Source: Tenrec ecaudatus (Eukaryota > Chordata > Mammalia > Afrosoricida > Tenrecidae). From it: a stretch of 64,000 nucleotides of DNA. Of this stretch, positions 24,499 to 36,641 are shown in pieces (within the stretch, counting starts at the first letter, position 1; every line of letters starts with the position of its first letter). A model generated the notes under the pieces. It saw only the letters and a program-made list of their open reading frames with translations, ran no database searches and was not told the DNA's origin. The stretch covers positions 43,308,001-43,372,000 of the forward strand of contig NC_134539.1 in assembly GCF_050624435.1 (NCBI RefSeq), given 5' to 3'. Both the position numbers and the translations under genes were made by a program.

Positions 24499-24783
24499 AT
24501 CTAGACAATCACCAGAACAATACATTAAGACCAGATTTGTGGCGCTTTTCAATTTCCGTGACGAGTAATTCCATGATGGCTTTATATATTTCAGTATATT
24601 ACTGAAATATTATGGAACATGGAATTGTATAAATACAATAGAGGTAAATAATTTCAAGAATAAAAATAATAAAATGTAAATTAGGAAGTGGTTTTGAAAA
24701 TTCAGTACTTTCAATTAACCCCCCCAATATTTTATTGTATATTAGGTAAATGTTTACATATCAAATTTGTTTCTCATTTAAAA

Positions 24784-25079
24784 GAATTAAAAAAAACATT
24801 TTATTAGGGACTCATACAACTCTTATCACAATCCATACTTACATCAATTGTGTAAAGCACATCTGTACATTCTTTCCCCTCATCATTTTCAAAGCATTTG
24901 CTCTCCATTTAAGCCCTTTGCATCAGGTCCTCTTTTTTTCCCTCCCTTCTCACTCCCCCCTCCCTCATGAGCCCTTGATAATTTATAAATTATTATTGTG
25001 TCATATCTTGCCCTGTCCGGCGTCTCCCTTCACCCCCTTTTCTGTAATCCGTCCCCCAGGGAGGAGGTCACATGTAGAT
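24784..25079 (-). mobile_element. L1 3' end, inserted in the old L1
   Basis: Minus copy of the recurrent L1 3' module ('aacattttattagggactcatacaactcttatcac'). It is flanked by CATTTAAAA at 24775-24783 and 25080-25088. The 139-codon plus-strand frame here is a shadow. Confidence 0.85.
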
Positions 25080-25584
25080 CATTTAAAAAGTTTTATACAA
25101 ATTGTGTCATGCCATTGTTTGCAGCTTCATAAATGTGTCCAAATTCTCATTATTTTCATTATTTTATAATTTCTATTTCATTATTTCTTATCTTTGCCTT
25201 CAGTCAAATGTTGACTATTTGGTCTCAAAGAGTTTATTGTTCAAAGAAGCACCTTGGTCATGGGTATTATTGTTTATTTTATAAGTCAATTTGTTATTTG
25301 GCTGAAAGGTAGTCTCCAGAAATATTCTCAGTTCCAAGTTCAAAGTGTAACTTAGGGTGATAGTCTTGGAGGCCCTTCTGTTCGTTCTATTTTCCCTCCC
25401 ATTATCTTAGGTGCCTTCTATTGTATCCCTAGTCAGAACAGTTTTTGGTGGTAGCCAGGTACTGCAGGAGCAGTGAATTAATTAATGTGGTGCTTCTAGC
25501 CACTGTCTATCCCTCCCACCCAAACACCTTTTCCCTGCATGGGTCTGGTAAGAAAGCTGAAGAAGCTATTCATAGAAATCACTT

Positions 25585-26036
25585 GTGATTAGTTTAGATC
25601 AGGATTCCTTGGAGTGCCATCTTGCTGTGTACAACATGATCCCTGTGAGAAGCAGGAAGAGGGATCTCATTACTAGCAGGAGCCAGGAGTAGAGCATGTC
25701 CTCTGGACTAGAGATCCCAGTGCCGTGAACCTCCTGGATCCAAATAACTCTGACATTAGAAGAGCAGCAGCAAAACCGGGAGCCAGATCTTGGAACAGAG
25801 CGATGGCCTCCCCAACCCACGGACCAATGGAAGCTGCTGTGCAGGAGGCTGGCTCCCTGGAGGGAGGCGCCCTTGGACACTTATTTTGGGAAGTTGGGCT
25901 TGTGGACTCACAGAAGTGGAGCTGAGTGCATCGGGCTGACGCTTGCTGGAGTGCGGTGCCCCTGGGCACTTACTTCGCACATTGTAATACGTTCTGATAA
26001 ACAACTCCACCCGAAGCATGTCTCACTGACATTACA
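25585..26036 (+). mobile_element. Unclassified LTR-like insertion
   Basis: About 450 bp with TG...CA ends (TGTGATTAGTTTAGATCAGG to CTGACATTACA) and 'gttctgataaacaactcc' near the 3' end. It interrupts the old L1. No TSD could be confirmed. Overlapping frames on both strands at 25599-26019 are not recognisable proteins. Confidence 0.4.
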
Positions 26037-26158
26037 ACTAATTTACTTCCTTAAGAAATCTTTTTATCATTAGTTCTGTGTAGCCATTGCAATGGGATAT
26101 AAACACCTAGATGTACAGTGGAAAACATTAGTTAAGACATTATAGGTATCCTCTAGCT

Positions 26159-26550
26159 CAGTGGTTCTCAACCTTCCTGATGCCGTGACCCTTTAATACA
26201 GTTCCTCATATTGTGGTGACCCCCAACTATAAAATTATTTTCATTGCTACTACTTCAGAACTGTGATTCTGCTACTGTTATGAATCACCATGTAAATATC
26301 TGATGTGCAGGATGTATTTTCATTGTTAAAATTGAACCTAATTAAAGCATAGTGATGAATCACAAAAACAATATGTCATTATATACTGTGAAATATTTAT
26401 TTCTAATTACAAACAAATGAAATTTTGTCTTGACGCATGGTGTAGCATGGGTAACAGACCTCACTCTGGGTACTCTATGTGGGCAGACCTGCATGGTGGT
26501 GGATAGAGGAACGTTGTCTCGGTTCCTAAGACCATCGGAAATATGTGTTT
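26159..26550 (+). mobile_element. SPIN-type hAT transposon, non-autonomous, right end missing
   Basis: Starts CAGTGGTTCTCAACC after CTCTAGCT, a fit to the nTCTAGAn hAT target. It continues 'ctttaatacagttcctcatattgtggtgacccc', 'gctactgttatgaatcacc', 'tgacgcatggtgtagcatggg', 'gggcagacctgcatggtgg' and 'cctaagaccatcggaaatatgtg'. These match SPIN (SPACE INVADERS) elements, known to have entered tenrec, bats, bushbaby, murine rodents and others by horizontal transfer. The right terminal inverted repeat is absent and old L1 sequence resumes near 26551. Confidence 0.8.
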
Positions 26551-26950
26551 ATTCTGTGGACTAGTTTCTTTGTTAAGCTTTGAATTTCCTTCATTTGTTT
26601 TTGTTTTGTCACAGAGGAATAGGATCAGTAGTTGTAACTTAGATAGCCACTAGCACACTTTAAGAGACCAGAAGCTACTTATCAAATTTGGATGTGGAAC
26701 TTTGTCATCATAAACTATGTGATGTCACTTGACTAAGTTGTTCTATGAGACTATGGTCCTAAGAATTTTAACATATTTGACCCTTAAGTTGTTTGGACAT
26801 GTCCAGGAACCCCCATCACTGGGTCCGTGATGTGCTTAGTTGTACATATGGATACATCAGTATATGCAGCACACACAAACATGTCTATATATGCATATGA
26901 ATTTACTCACAAATGCCTTCCTATATACACATATGTACATATATATCTAC

Positions 26951-27595
26951 TGTAAGAATTAGGTTTTGTGTCAACTTGGCTGGACTAGTGGTTCTTGGAT
27001 TCTTAGTGGTGTGGCTTTTAAGATATAGTAATCCCACATGATAGGACATAACAATGCAATCTCTTCCATAATGGTATCTTCTGTGAGGAGACAATTGGTT
27101 GAGTAGGGAGGGATGAAAACCCTTTCTCAGGTTACAGATTTGATGCAATTGAAAGAAGGCTTTCCTGTTGCTGGGGTCTTCATCCATGAGGAGTGGACAC
27201 TGGAAAACCTTGTTTACTTTTTATTTGGGTCTGGATCACGCAAAAGACTCCTTGAAATCTGGTCCTTTGGACCTGAGTCAACAGCCCACCATTATTGCCT
27301 GCTGATCTGTAGAGTCATTGGTAGCCTGCTAACTGATCTGTCAACCTTGGATTCCTTTACCTCTGCAGCCACTAACCTGTGGTCTTCCGTCAGATCTTGA
27401 GTTCATTGGTTCTGCAACTACATGAGTTAAGAGAAGTTCAACTTAACGTCTGACACATGTAATTAGAACTGCTCTGGACTTGAACTTGCCTCTTTCTACA
27501 ACTATGTGAGTCATTTTCTTGATATAATTTTTTCTTGATATATACTTACATAAACATCACTGCTTTTGCTTCTCTAGTGCACCCAGCCTAAGACA
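26951..27595 (+). mobile_element. MLT1-like MaLR solo LTR
   Basis: 645 bp from TGTAAGAATTAGGTTTTGTG to CACCCAGCCTAAGACA. The 'tgtcaacttggctggactagtgg' start and 'ctacaactatgtgagtcattttcttgatataa' are MLT1-like. Flanks TCTAC and TATAC match 4 of 5. It splits the old L1. Confidence 0.7.
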
Positions 27596-27887
27596 TATAC
27601 CTATGTAACCACACAGATATTTTTTGGTTATTGTTAATGCTGTTTCAAAATTGTGTATATCATAGAGTGTACTTAAGTTGTTCTTTTCTTATTATTAGTT
27701 TCATCATTTACCTTCATTAAGTTGTGCTGATTTCACCCATATTAAAGGTCAAAGATTAGCCTTTCCCATCACCAGTCCTAACACATGTCTATTTTCTCGA
27801 AAATATTTCCCCCTTCTCCCTCCCACCATTGGGAGTTAGCAAAGACCAATACTTTCTGTGTATGTATCTTACCTTGAATTTTTTGTT

Positions 27888-29842
27888 TGTTTTATAATCA
27901 TTTTATTGTGGGATTTTATAGCTCTCATTACAATCCATCCATGTGTCTACTGTGTCAAGCACATTATACATATGTTGCCATCATCATTTTCAAAGCATTT
28001 TCTTTCTACTTGAGCCCTTGGTATCAGTTCATTCCCTCTCTCCCCATGAACCCTTGATATTTATGAATTATTATTTTTTCATGTCTTACACCAACTGCTG
28101 TCTCACTTCATTCATTTTTCTGTTGTGGAACCCCCTAAGAGGGGATTTTATGTCAATTATTGTGATCAGTTTCCCCATTCTCCCCCCACCTTCCCTTTAC
28201 CTTCCTGGTACCACTACTCTCACTATTGGACCTGAGGGGTTTATTTGTCCTATATTCCCTGTGTTGATAGCTCTTAGCTATACCAATGCACATGCTCTGG
28301 TCTGGCTGGATTTGTAATGTAGAATTAGGGTGTTGATAGTGCGGTGGAGGAAGCATTAAAGAACTAGAGGAAAGATGTATGTTTCACTAGTGCTATGTGG
28401 CACCCTAACTGGGTCACCTCTTCCTTGTGACTCTTCAGTAAATGATGTCCAATTGTCTACAGATGGGCTTTGGGTCTCCACTCTGCCCTCTCCCTAATTT
28501 ACATTGATATGATTTTTGTGTTCTGAGTGTTTGATGCCTAATAACTGAGCCCATCCACACCTCATGATCACACAAGCTGGTGTGCTTCTTCTGTGTGGGC
28601 TTGTTGCTTCTCAGATAAATGGCTGCTTGTTTGTCCTCAAGCCTTTAGGACCCAAGATACTATATCTTTTGATAGCTGAGCACCATCTGCTCTCTTCACC
28701 ACACTTGCTTATGCACCTATTTTTTCTTCAGTGATCTTGTTGAGAAGGTGAACATCACCGAATGCCAGGTTATTAGAACAAAATGTTCTTGCCTTGAGGG
28801 AGTACTTGAGTAGAGGCCCAATGTCCGTCTGCTACCTTAATACTTAACATATAAATATATATACATAGATCTATTTCTGTATTGTTATATAGAAATATAT
28901 TTACATATGTACATGCCTTATTTAGACCTGTATAAATGTCCTTTGACTCCTAGTTCTTTCCTCTATTTCCTTTTACTTTCCTCTTGTCCCACTGTCATGT
29001 TTGACCTTCATTCAGATTTCAGTAATTCTTTCAGTTACATTGTACTTGATCAAACCCCACCAGGCATCTTATGCCCTCCTCAACATAGATTTTAGATCAC
29101 TTGTTGTTCCCTTGTCCCTGGGTTTGTTGGCACGCTCCTCCTTTCCCCCGCCTCCCCCTCTCCCATGTTCCCCGGAACCGTAGGTCCTGTTGTTTTCTCC
29201 TCCAGATCATTTATCCTGCCTGTCTTATCTAGATATTCATGCAAAAACAATAACAAGCACAATAACAAACAACAGCAAAAACCAATAATAAAAGTGAAAA
29301 GCGTATAAATAGTTCCAGTTCTGTTTGTTGACTTTTATGAGTATTTTCTGGTCAAAGCTGATGGGGTGCCATGCCATGGCCCTAACGTCTACATTTAGTA
29401 TTTCTCGGGACTTCATTGCTTTGCTTTCCTTGCTACTCCGATGAACGCCATTAGTGTTTTGCCCTGTTGTGGTGGGGTCAGATTGGACACAATTCCAACA
29501 CTGTGTCTCCAGTGTTGTCTCCTCTAGTGCTATGGGTCATTGAGGGATGTTGTGTCTTGTGGTGGGCCAGCCCCATGGACTTCTCTGTGCATTGGCTGTT
29601 CTGAGCTGGAATGTATTCTTGGGACTTGGTGGGTGAGGATGTGTTCCACTCTTTCTCTCTTTTTTCATCTCACTTTGCACTCTGATCAGATACACCCCTT
29701 CCCCGACCTGTAGCTTCAGTGTTTTCTCTGTAGTGCATTATTCTGGCAGAGAAGGGGGATGTCCATGTAGCTGGGATTGGGGCCGGCCCCACAGACCTCT
29801 CTATTGGTTCACTGCTTCATGTCGATTACGTTGCATTCACAT
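27888..29842 (-). mobile_element. L1 3' fragment, ~1.96 kb, inserted in the old L1
   Basis: Minus copy of the recurrent L1 3' module; left end 'tttataatcattttattgtggg', right end near 'gcattcacat'. It is flanked by CCTTGAATTTTTTGTT (27872-27887) and CCTTGAGTTTTTGTT (29843-29857). Old L1 text resumes at 29858. No ORF2. Confidence 0.85.
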
Positions 29843-30535
29843 CCTTGAGTTTTTGTTACAGACGGACCACACAATATTTGTTCTTTTGTGATTCAATTAG
29901 TTCACTCTGCATAAAATCCTCTAGATTTACCCATGTAACATTTTGTGGACTCATCGTTTTTATAGTTAAGTATTTTTCCATTGTATGTACCTTAATTTGT
30001 TTATATAGTCTTTCATTGATGGGTGCTTATGTTGTTTTGCTATTGTGAATAATGTGTGTATATATATTTGTATATATACATACATGTGTATATTTGTATC
30101 AGTGTTCTTAAATCCCTAAGAGTGAAATAGCTGGATCATAAGATATTTCTATTTTGAGTTTTCTTTGGAAGCACAAATAATAATATTCTCTTTGGTGAGG
30201 TGTCTGTTCATATCTTTTGCTCATTTTTTGGTTTTGTTGGATTGTTTGCCTTTTTGTTGAAAAGTTGGAGTTTTCTATATATTTTAGATATTATACTTTT
30301 ATTATATATTTTGTTGTCAAAGATTTCCATGCTACCTCTCTCCTCCACTCCTGGTCTATTGGTTCTTTTCTTACGCTGTTGGTAAAGTCTTTTGATGAAC
30401 ATGAATTTATAATTTTTAGAAGGTCCCAGTTATCTAGTTTACCTTCTGTTGTTTATACATTTTTAGTTGCATTTGATAGTAGTACATTTGTTTTTAAAAC
30501 ATATCTATTGGTAACTTCATATAATTAAATTTTTA

Positions 30536-32470
30536 ACAATGGCTATTTTTAACAACTGGCTTATGGTATTCTTGAAAATAGGGCAGCCAGCTATTGCAAG
30601 CCTGTATAAGTGGACTCCAGCGCAGTACTGGATTGAAGTTAGACTGAATTAGAGGCTTTGGTTTGAAAAGTATTGAAGGAAAAAGGCAGCCATTCCAGCT
30701 ATCTCCCTCATTTCTCATCTCCACAGCTTTCATGTTGCCTTCTGTGTTAGACTCCTAAAGACACTGCCATTCTAGAAAAGAATCCACTCCAAGCTGGGCT
30801 TCCTCCTTCAGAGGTGCAATCCCAGCTAGCAGAGGCGAGGGAGGAATGAAACCCAGAAAAAGAGTTACATGGAGACTCAAGCTCTTAAACCGTACTCATT
30901 ATCAGTGGAGACCCTGGTCCCATCATACCAACTAGTAACTACCTTGATGACCTGATTCTAGTACAGAGGAACTGGGTTTCACATGATGATGTTTATAAAC
31001 AGAGCTTTGGTGGGGTCTGAGTAGTGATTTTTTTTGAGTTTTTGACCTCGTTTATTGTGGACTACATTATAGTCACTAGACGTTTGGCTTCTGTACACGG
31101 GAGGATTCTGTTTTCTAATGACAGTGTGGTGCAGTATTATTTGCAGTATTATACTATATTTGGGGAGAACAAGGAAGAGCCAATGACAGCTGATAGCATC
31201 ATTATGGGAGCAGACAACAGGCCATAGTCACCTTCATCTCTTGCCTCTCAAGTGGAGCTCATTAATGGGTGTAACTTTGTTCTTCTTTCAGTAAGGCTTC
31301 TTTAGGTCAATCACACCGAGAGAGAAAGAAGGAAAAGCTAATTTAGCAAGGTTGTCACCTTCTTGAAAGGATGTTCAAAGACTTCTAGTTGAAGAAATCC
31401 AAATAACAGGGAGGAGTCAGTGCTGAAAACTTTCTCTTCCTCTCCACATTTCACATTCTTTCCTTTTATCAGGGACTTCTGGAAATGAAATATGTCTAAA
31501 GAATGGAGAGAGCAAGGCAAATAAAAAAAGCTCCCTCCCCCCCCCACCTTTTCCTTTGAAAGCTGTTATGTGAAGGCTCTGTGGCTTATGTGGAGTCAGG
31601 GAGGTGCTCTGTAGTTCTCAGCGACATTACCAAGGGGAACCCAGGGCCAGAGGTGTGTGGGAGGGGCTGTCAATCAGAGACAACATCAAGAGCTCTTACA
31701 AAAACAAAAGGAAAGAAAATGGATGTTTAATCAATAAAGTTGCTCTCTGCTTAACCTTCTGTGTTTTAAGCAACACTCACTGGAGCCCAGCAACAGAGTC
31801 CAATATTTAACACATGAAAGGTATTCAAAAAGGTGAGCCTTGGGGAGCAGCTAGAAAGTGAAGATGGCTCCGAGGGTAAGGGAACAGAAAGGAAAAGATT
31901 TGGAGGAGAAGCAGGTCAAACGGATGCTTAACAGCGGGAGCCATTACAATCAGGAGAGGGCTCACTAGAGGGACAGCTGAGAGAGCCCAGTGTTAGACTC
32001 CATAAGTGTTGTCACCTGGTGATCCTCAGCTGTATAGGCCCTCCCTTTCTTTAGCCCGGAAACTAATCACAACATTGCAGGCCATGGCTGATAAAGAGGG
32101 AGGGAAAAGAGCGTGTTTGGCTCAACTAAATATTTCAACTATCGCTGCTGTCAAGTCGATCCGTTATATGTACTTACGCTTAAGGGACGTATTTCCAGAC
32201 GGTGGACGAAGCCGCAGTGAGCAAGAGTCAGAGGAAAGGTGAGCTTTGACAATACCCAAGGTAGCCCCATCACCTGGATTTCCTCAAGAGCCTCCAAAAA
32301 AGCAGATTCAGGCCTATCTTCCACAGTAACCCTAAAGCCTTGAATTTTTAATAATAATTTTTAAAGGACCAAATTTTAAATGTGCGAACAGAAAACTAAT
32401 AATCACACCGCCACCTCTTCATTTCCTTCCCGACTCTGTCTCATTTGCCCTTCCCTTTTCAATACTGTTT
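30536..32470. other. 1.9 kb with no recognised repeat or gene
   Basis: The longest repeat-free stretch in the left half. A 78-codon plus frame at 32006-32242 ends just before GGTGAGC, a donor-like string, but I recognise no protein and no matching acceptor, so I do not call an exon. Confidence 0.45.
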
Positions 32471-32559
32471 GAGGACTTATTGATGGAAATTGTTTGAAGA
32501 GTTACAAAAATGATGGCCACATCCACACATGCCACTTCTAGACACTAGCCAGTTTTCTA

Positions 32560-32900
32560 ATTTTTCCTAATCTGATAGTGATAACTTGTTTTAGATTCCA
32601 TGTCTCTAAATGCAAATTAGTTTGGACATATTTTCATGTGCTTTAGCCATTTGGATCTCCTCTTGTCTATAATGCCACTTTATAGCCTTACCCTACTTCA
32701 TGTTTCTTTATGAATTTTAAATGTTAGTTTTCTGTGGCTTTTTAAAATTGAAACTATGTTCTCCTGTTTGTCCATTAACATTGTCAATAATATTTTCCAT
32801 TACATGAAAATACATGATTTTGGTGTTTTAAAATATTTTTTCCTATGGCTTATGTGTTCATGATTTTGTATTTAGGATCCATCTCCAACCTTAGGTTAAA
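32560..32900 (-). mobile_element. Old L1 fragment
   Basis: 'catattttcatgtgctttagccatttggatctcctcttg' and following text match the complement of old L1 sequence around the ORF2 end/3' UTR. Confidence 0.6.
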
Positions 32901-32964
32901 GCAAAATAAATTCTCCTGAGTATCTAGTGTTAACTCTATAGTAGACTTTTCTCTAGAACTCATC

Positions 32965-34284
32965 TGACGTTTGTCATAGGGTGGTGGCTTGCATCTTGCT
33001 GTGATGCTGGTGGACACTACGCCACCAGTGTTTCACGTGCCAGCAGGGTCACACATGGTGAACAGGTGGAGCTTCCAGACTAAGAACAGAAAGGAGAATG
33101 AATAGGCTGCCCGGTTCTGGGAGATTAGCCATCTCAAAGAAAGATGACCAAAGAATACAGAAATCATCAAACAATAGCATTAGTATCACATGAAAGGAAA
33201 CTATTGCTGAGGATAAAATTGAAAGGCATTTGCAACAGTGCATCGATAGGGAGCGGTCAGAAATTCAGATGGATCATGGTTAAAAGCAGGGAAGACCAGA
33301 ATTTTTTTTTGTATTTTAGTGACTATTCAAAGATATTCGACTATGTGGATCCTAACGAATTAAGAATAACATTGAGAGGAATAGGAATTCCACAACACTA
33401 AACTGTGTTTATGTGGAACCTGTCCATGGACCAAGAGGCAGCCATTCAAACAGAACAAAGGTGTACTGCTCAGGGGTGGGAAATGTTTGGTGTGAGAGCT
33501 GTAAAAGGCTTGGAAATCATCAATACCAGTTAACATCACCTGCCTCATCAGAGAGGAGCAGTTCCAGCATTGCATTGGGGTTGAGTTAATTAAACATTTG
33601 ATGAGTATGGCCTATGAATGATATTATAAATATCCAAATGACCAGTGGCAGAAAAAAAGGTTTCTCACCCCTGGTTTAAAACAAGGAAAAGTGTGTGTGA
33701 GTGTATTGTATCTTTTGACCATATTTATTCAATCTGTATGCTGAGTAAATAATTCAAGAATCTCTACTATATGGGGAATATTGTGGCATCAGGCTTGGGA
33801 AAGGGCTTATTAACACCTTGCAATATGCAGATGACACAACCTTTTTTACTGAAAGCGGGGGGACTTGCTGATGAAATTCACAGACTGCAGCCTTCAGTAT
33901 ACACTACAATTCAGTGTAAAGAAAACCAGAATTATTACAAGTAGACCAATAGTCAATTATCATGATAAAAGTGTAAAGAATGAAATTGTCGAGAATTTCA
34001 TTTTGCTTGGATCCACAATCAGTGCTCATGGAAACAGCCACCAAGTAATAAAATGATGTATTTCACTGGGGAAATGAAGGATGTATTTCACTTTGAAGAT
34101 CTCTCCTTAAAATGCTGAATATCAAGGGTTTCACTTTGAGGATGAAGGTGCGCCTGATCCAGGCCATGGCACTTTCAGTTGCATCATCTGCTTGTGAAAG
34201 TTGGACAATGAATTCAGAGGAGTGTAGGATGTATTTGAATTAAGGTGTTGGGGAAGAATAGTAAAAGTACTGTGTACTCAAAAG
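32965..34284 (+). mobile_element. RTE/BovB LINE, left part, with 5' leader fused to RT region
   Basis: 32965-33105 is the RTE 5' leader ('tgctgtgatgctggtggacactacgccaccagtg'). It jumps straight to mid reverse-transcriptase sequence ('aaagaaagatgaccaaagaatacag'), so the endonuclease and linker are missing. It carries a hAT-like insert (33471-33673) and continues after the L1 at 36642. 'caatatgcagatgacacaacc' at 33821-33841 encodes a Y-A-D-D-type catalytic box (frame: tat-gca-gat-gac). Confidence 0.85.
33471..33673. mobile_element. Short hAT-like element inside the RTE
   Basis: 203 bp with near-perfect 13-bp inverted ends, CAGGGGTGGGAAA and TTTCTCACCCCTG (12 of 13). It interrupts RTE reverse-transcriptase text between 'ggtgtactgct' and 'gtttaaaacaagg'. 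The expected 8-bp duplication is not visible. No coding. Confidence 0.6.
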
Positions 34285-36641
34285 GCCAAGTATAACATGA
34301 GTCCACTGAGGCAAGCTTAAAAAACAACAACGGGGGCATAGAGGAAAAGCTACTGTATACATACATCCCTGGGGTGAAGCTTAGCAACTATGGAAGTGGC
34401 CAAATCCAATCCAAGGGTACACATAGCAGCCAACTAAATAAGAGGGGGAAAGAAAGAAAAAAGACATGGGTAGTGGGGGGGCAGGGCACTCACTCATCCA
34501 AGGTGAGGGCATTGTTTATATCTCCACAGGAGAGGGAGAGAGAGAGAGACTATGCTTCAACCCAATGTCCAAACCTGAATACATCATACCGGCATGTACC
34601 AGGGAACCAATACAGAGGTCTGCGAGGCCAACCCTAATCCCAACTATGTAAACAGCCCCCCCTCCCTTTAGAGAATGCATTTAAGAGGACAGCACTGGGG
34701 CTACAGCTTTGGGAGAGAGGCAGAACACATGAGAGAAACACAAAGGGATGGAGAGGGAGAGGAGGACATCCTGGCACACCAAACCCCAAAGAAGATGTTC
34801 CTGCTCAGAGCAGACAATGTATGGGGAGGACTGTAGGTCTGGCTATCACCATGGGACATGGCGTCCCTCAGTGAACCATGGCACTGCAGGGGACAGCACT
34901 GGAGACACAGTGGGGGAAATAGTGAAAGGTCTGGCCCCAGAATCCTGGGATGAGGCACTGAGGGCATGTAGCAGAACAGCAGGGGGCGCAGACTGAAGAA
35001 ACCCTGGGGGAATACCCAAAATAGATTTTGGAGACAAGAGTGTGGCACCCAAGCAGACTCTACTAGAAAACACTCATAAAGGCCAACAAACAGACCTTGA
35101 ACTATTTATAGGCTTTTCCATTTTTGTCAGTGGGTTTCTTTTTGTTATTGCTATTTTGTTCTTGTTGCTTGCTGTTATTGTTTTGTTGGTTTTGACTTCC
35201 TTTGTTGTTTTATTTGGCTTTGCCTAGTTTTTGCACTTATTAATAATATATCTGCATGTCTATCTAGATAAGATAGGTGGGATAAATAATTCAGAGATGA
35301 AAAGAACAGGACCAATGGTTCTGGGGGGTTTTGGGGGGATACGGGAGAAGGGGAGGTAGGAGAAAGGAAGTGTGGGGGGATCAACCCAGGGAAAAGGGAA
35401 CAACAAGTGAACTAAAATCAATGGAAGGAAGGTCATTGGATGCCTAGTGGGGCTTAATCCAGGGCAGTGTTGCAGCGACGAATTGCTAAACCTGAATGAA
35501 AGCTGAACATGATGGTGGGACAAGAGGAAAGTAAAAAGGAAATAGAGGAAAGAACCAGGAGGCATAGGACACTTATAGAGGTCTAAATCCAGGCATGTAC
35601 ATATGTAAATATATATAAAATGAGAAGGGAATAGAACTCTGTACTCATATCTATATGTTAAGAATTAAGGTTGCAGATGGACATTGGGCCTCAACTCAAA
35701 TACTCCCTTAACAAAAGAACACTTTGTTCTAACAATCTGGCATTCTGTGATGCTCACCTTCTGGACATGATCACTGAAGACAAAATAGGTACATAAGCAA
35801 GTGTGGTGAAGAAAGCTGATGGTGCCTGTCTATCAAAAGATATAGTGTCAGGGGTCTTAAAGGCTTGAAGATAAACAAGAGGCCATTTAGCTGAGAAGCA
35901 ACAAAGCTCTCGTGGAAGAAACACACCAGACTGTGTGTTCATGAGATGTCGATGGGATCAGGTATCAGGTATCTAAGACCCTGAATAAACCATACCCAAG
36001 GTGAATGGGAGGAGGGGGCATGGAGTGGAGACCCAATGCCCATCTGTAAACAATTAGACATCCCCTCCCAGAGGGGTCACAGGGGAGAGATGAGCCAGTC
36101 AGGGTGCAGTATAGCACCGATGAAACACACAACTTTCATCTAGTTCTTTGATGCTTCCTTCACTCCACTATCATGACCTCAATTCTACCTTACAAATAGG
36201 ATTAGACCAGAGCATGCACACTGCTACAGATAAGAGCCTGCAACACAGGGAATCCAGGATAGATAAACCCCTTGGGGCCAACAAGGAGAGAAAAGATATC
36301 AAGAGGATTAAGGGAGGGTGGGGGAGAAAGTGGGAATAGATCACAATGATCACTCTAGAACCCCCTCCCTGGGGGATGAATAATTTAAAAGTGGGTTAGG
36401 GGTGACAGAGAATGAGGTAAGATATGGAAAAAATAACCTATAACTTATCAAGGGTTTGTAAGGGAGGGTGGGGAGGAGGAAGGGGAAAATGGGGAGCGAC
36501 ATCAGGGGTTCAAGTGGGAAGAGAATGCTTTGAAAATGATGATGGCGGCATATGTGCAAATGTGCTTGACACACTGGATGAATATATGCATTGTGATAAG
36601 AGATGTAAGAGCCCCGAATAAAAGTATTTAAAAAAATAAAT
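34285..36641 (+). mobile_element. L1 3' fragment, 2.36 kb, splitting the RTE
   Basis: Longest copy of the recurrent L1 3' module, ending 'gagccccgaataaaagtattt' plus A-rich tail. It is bounded by a 22-24 bp imperfect duplication (34263-34284 and 36642-36665; both read AAAAG-ACTGTG-ACT-CAAAAG). No ORF2. Sub-blocks match 45865-47937 and the complement of 27888-29842. Confidence 0.88.

Larger units (their letters stand above)
24727..30535 (-). mobile_element. Old afrotherian L1, broken into pieces by five insertions
   Basis: The pieces are 24727-24783, 25089 to about 25584, about 26551-26950, 27596-27887 and 29858-30535. Read in that order they follow the 3' untranslated region of an afrotherian L1. 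Landmarks are 'attttattgtatattaggtaaatg' at the 3' end, 'gctgaaaggtagtctccag' at 25300, 'ttagatagccactagcacac' near 26640, 'tcttgatttcacccatattaaagg'-like text near 27730, 'cttttgtgattcaattagttcactctgc' at 29885 and 'tggtgaggtgtctgttcatatcttttgc' near 30195. Each gap is filled by a separately recognisable younger element. Confidence 0.75.

Noticed and set aside
24750..25169. 139-codon open frame, plus strand
   Set aside because: Spans the junction of an old L1 and a younger inserted L1 fragment; antisense shadow of L1 UTR.
32006..32242. Possible exon ending at a GGTGAGC donor
   Set aside because: No recognised protein and no convincing acceptor; kept only as a weak finding.
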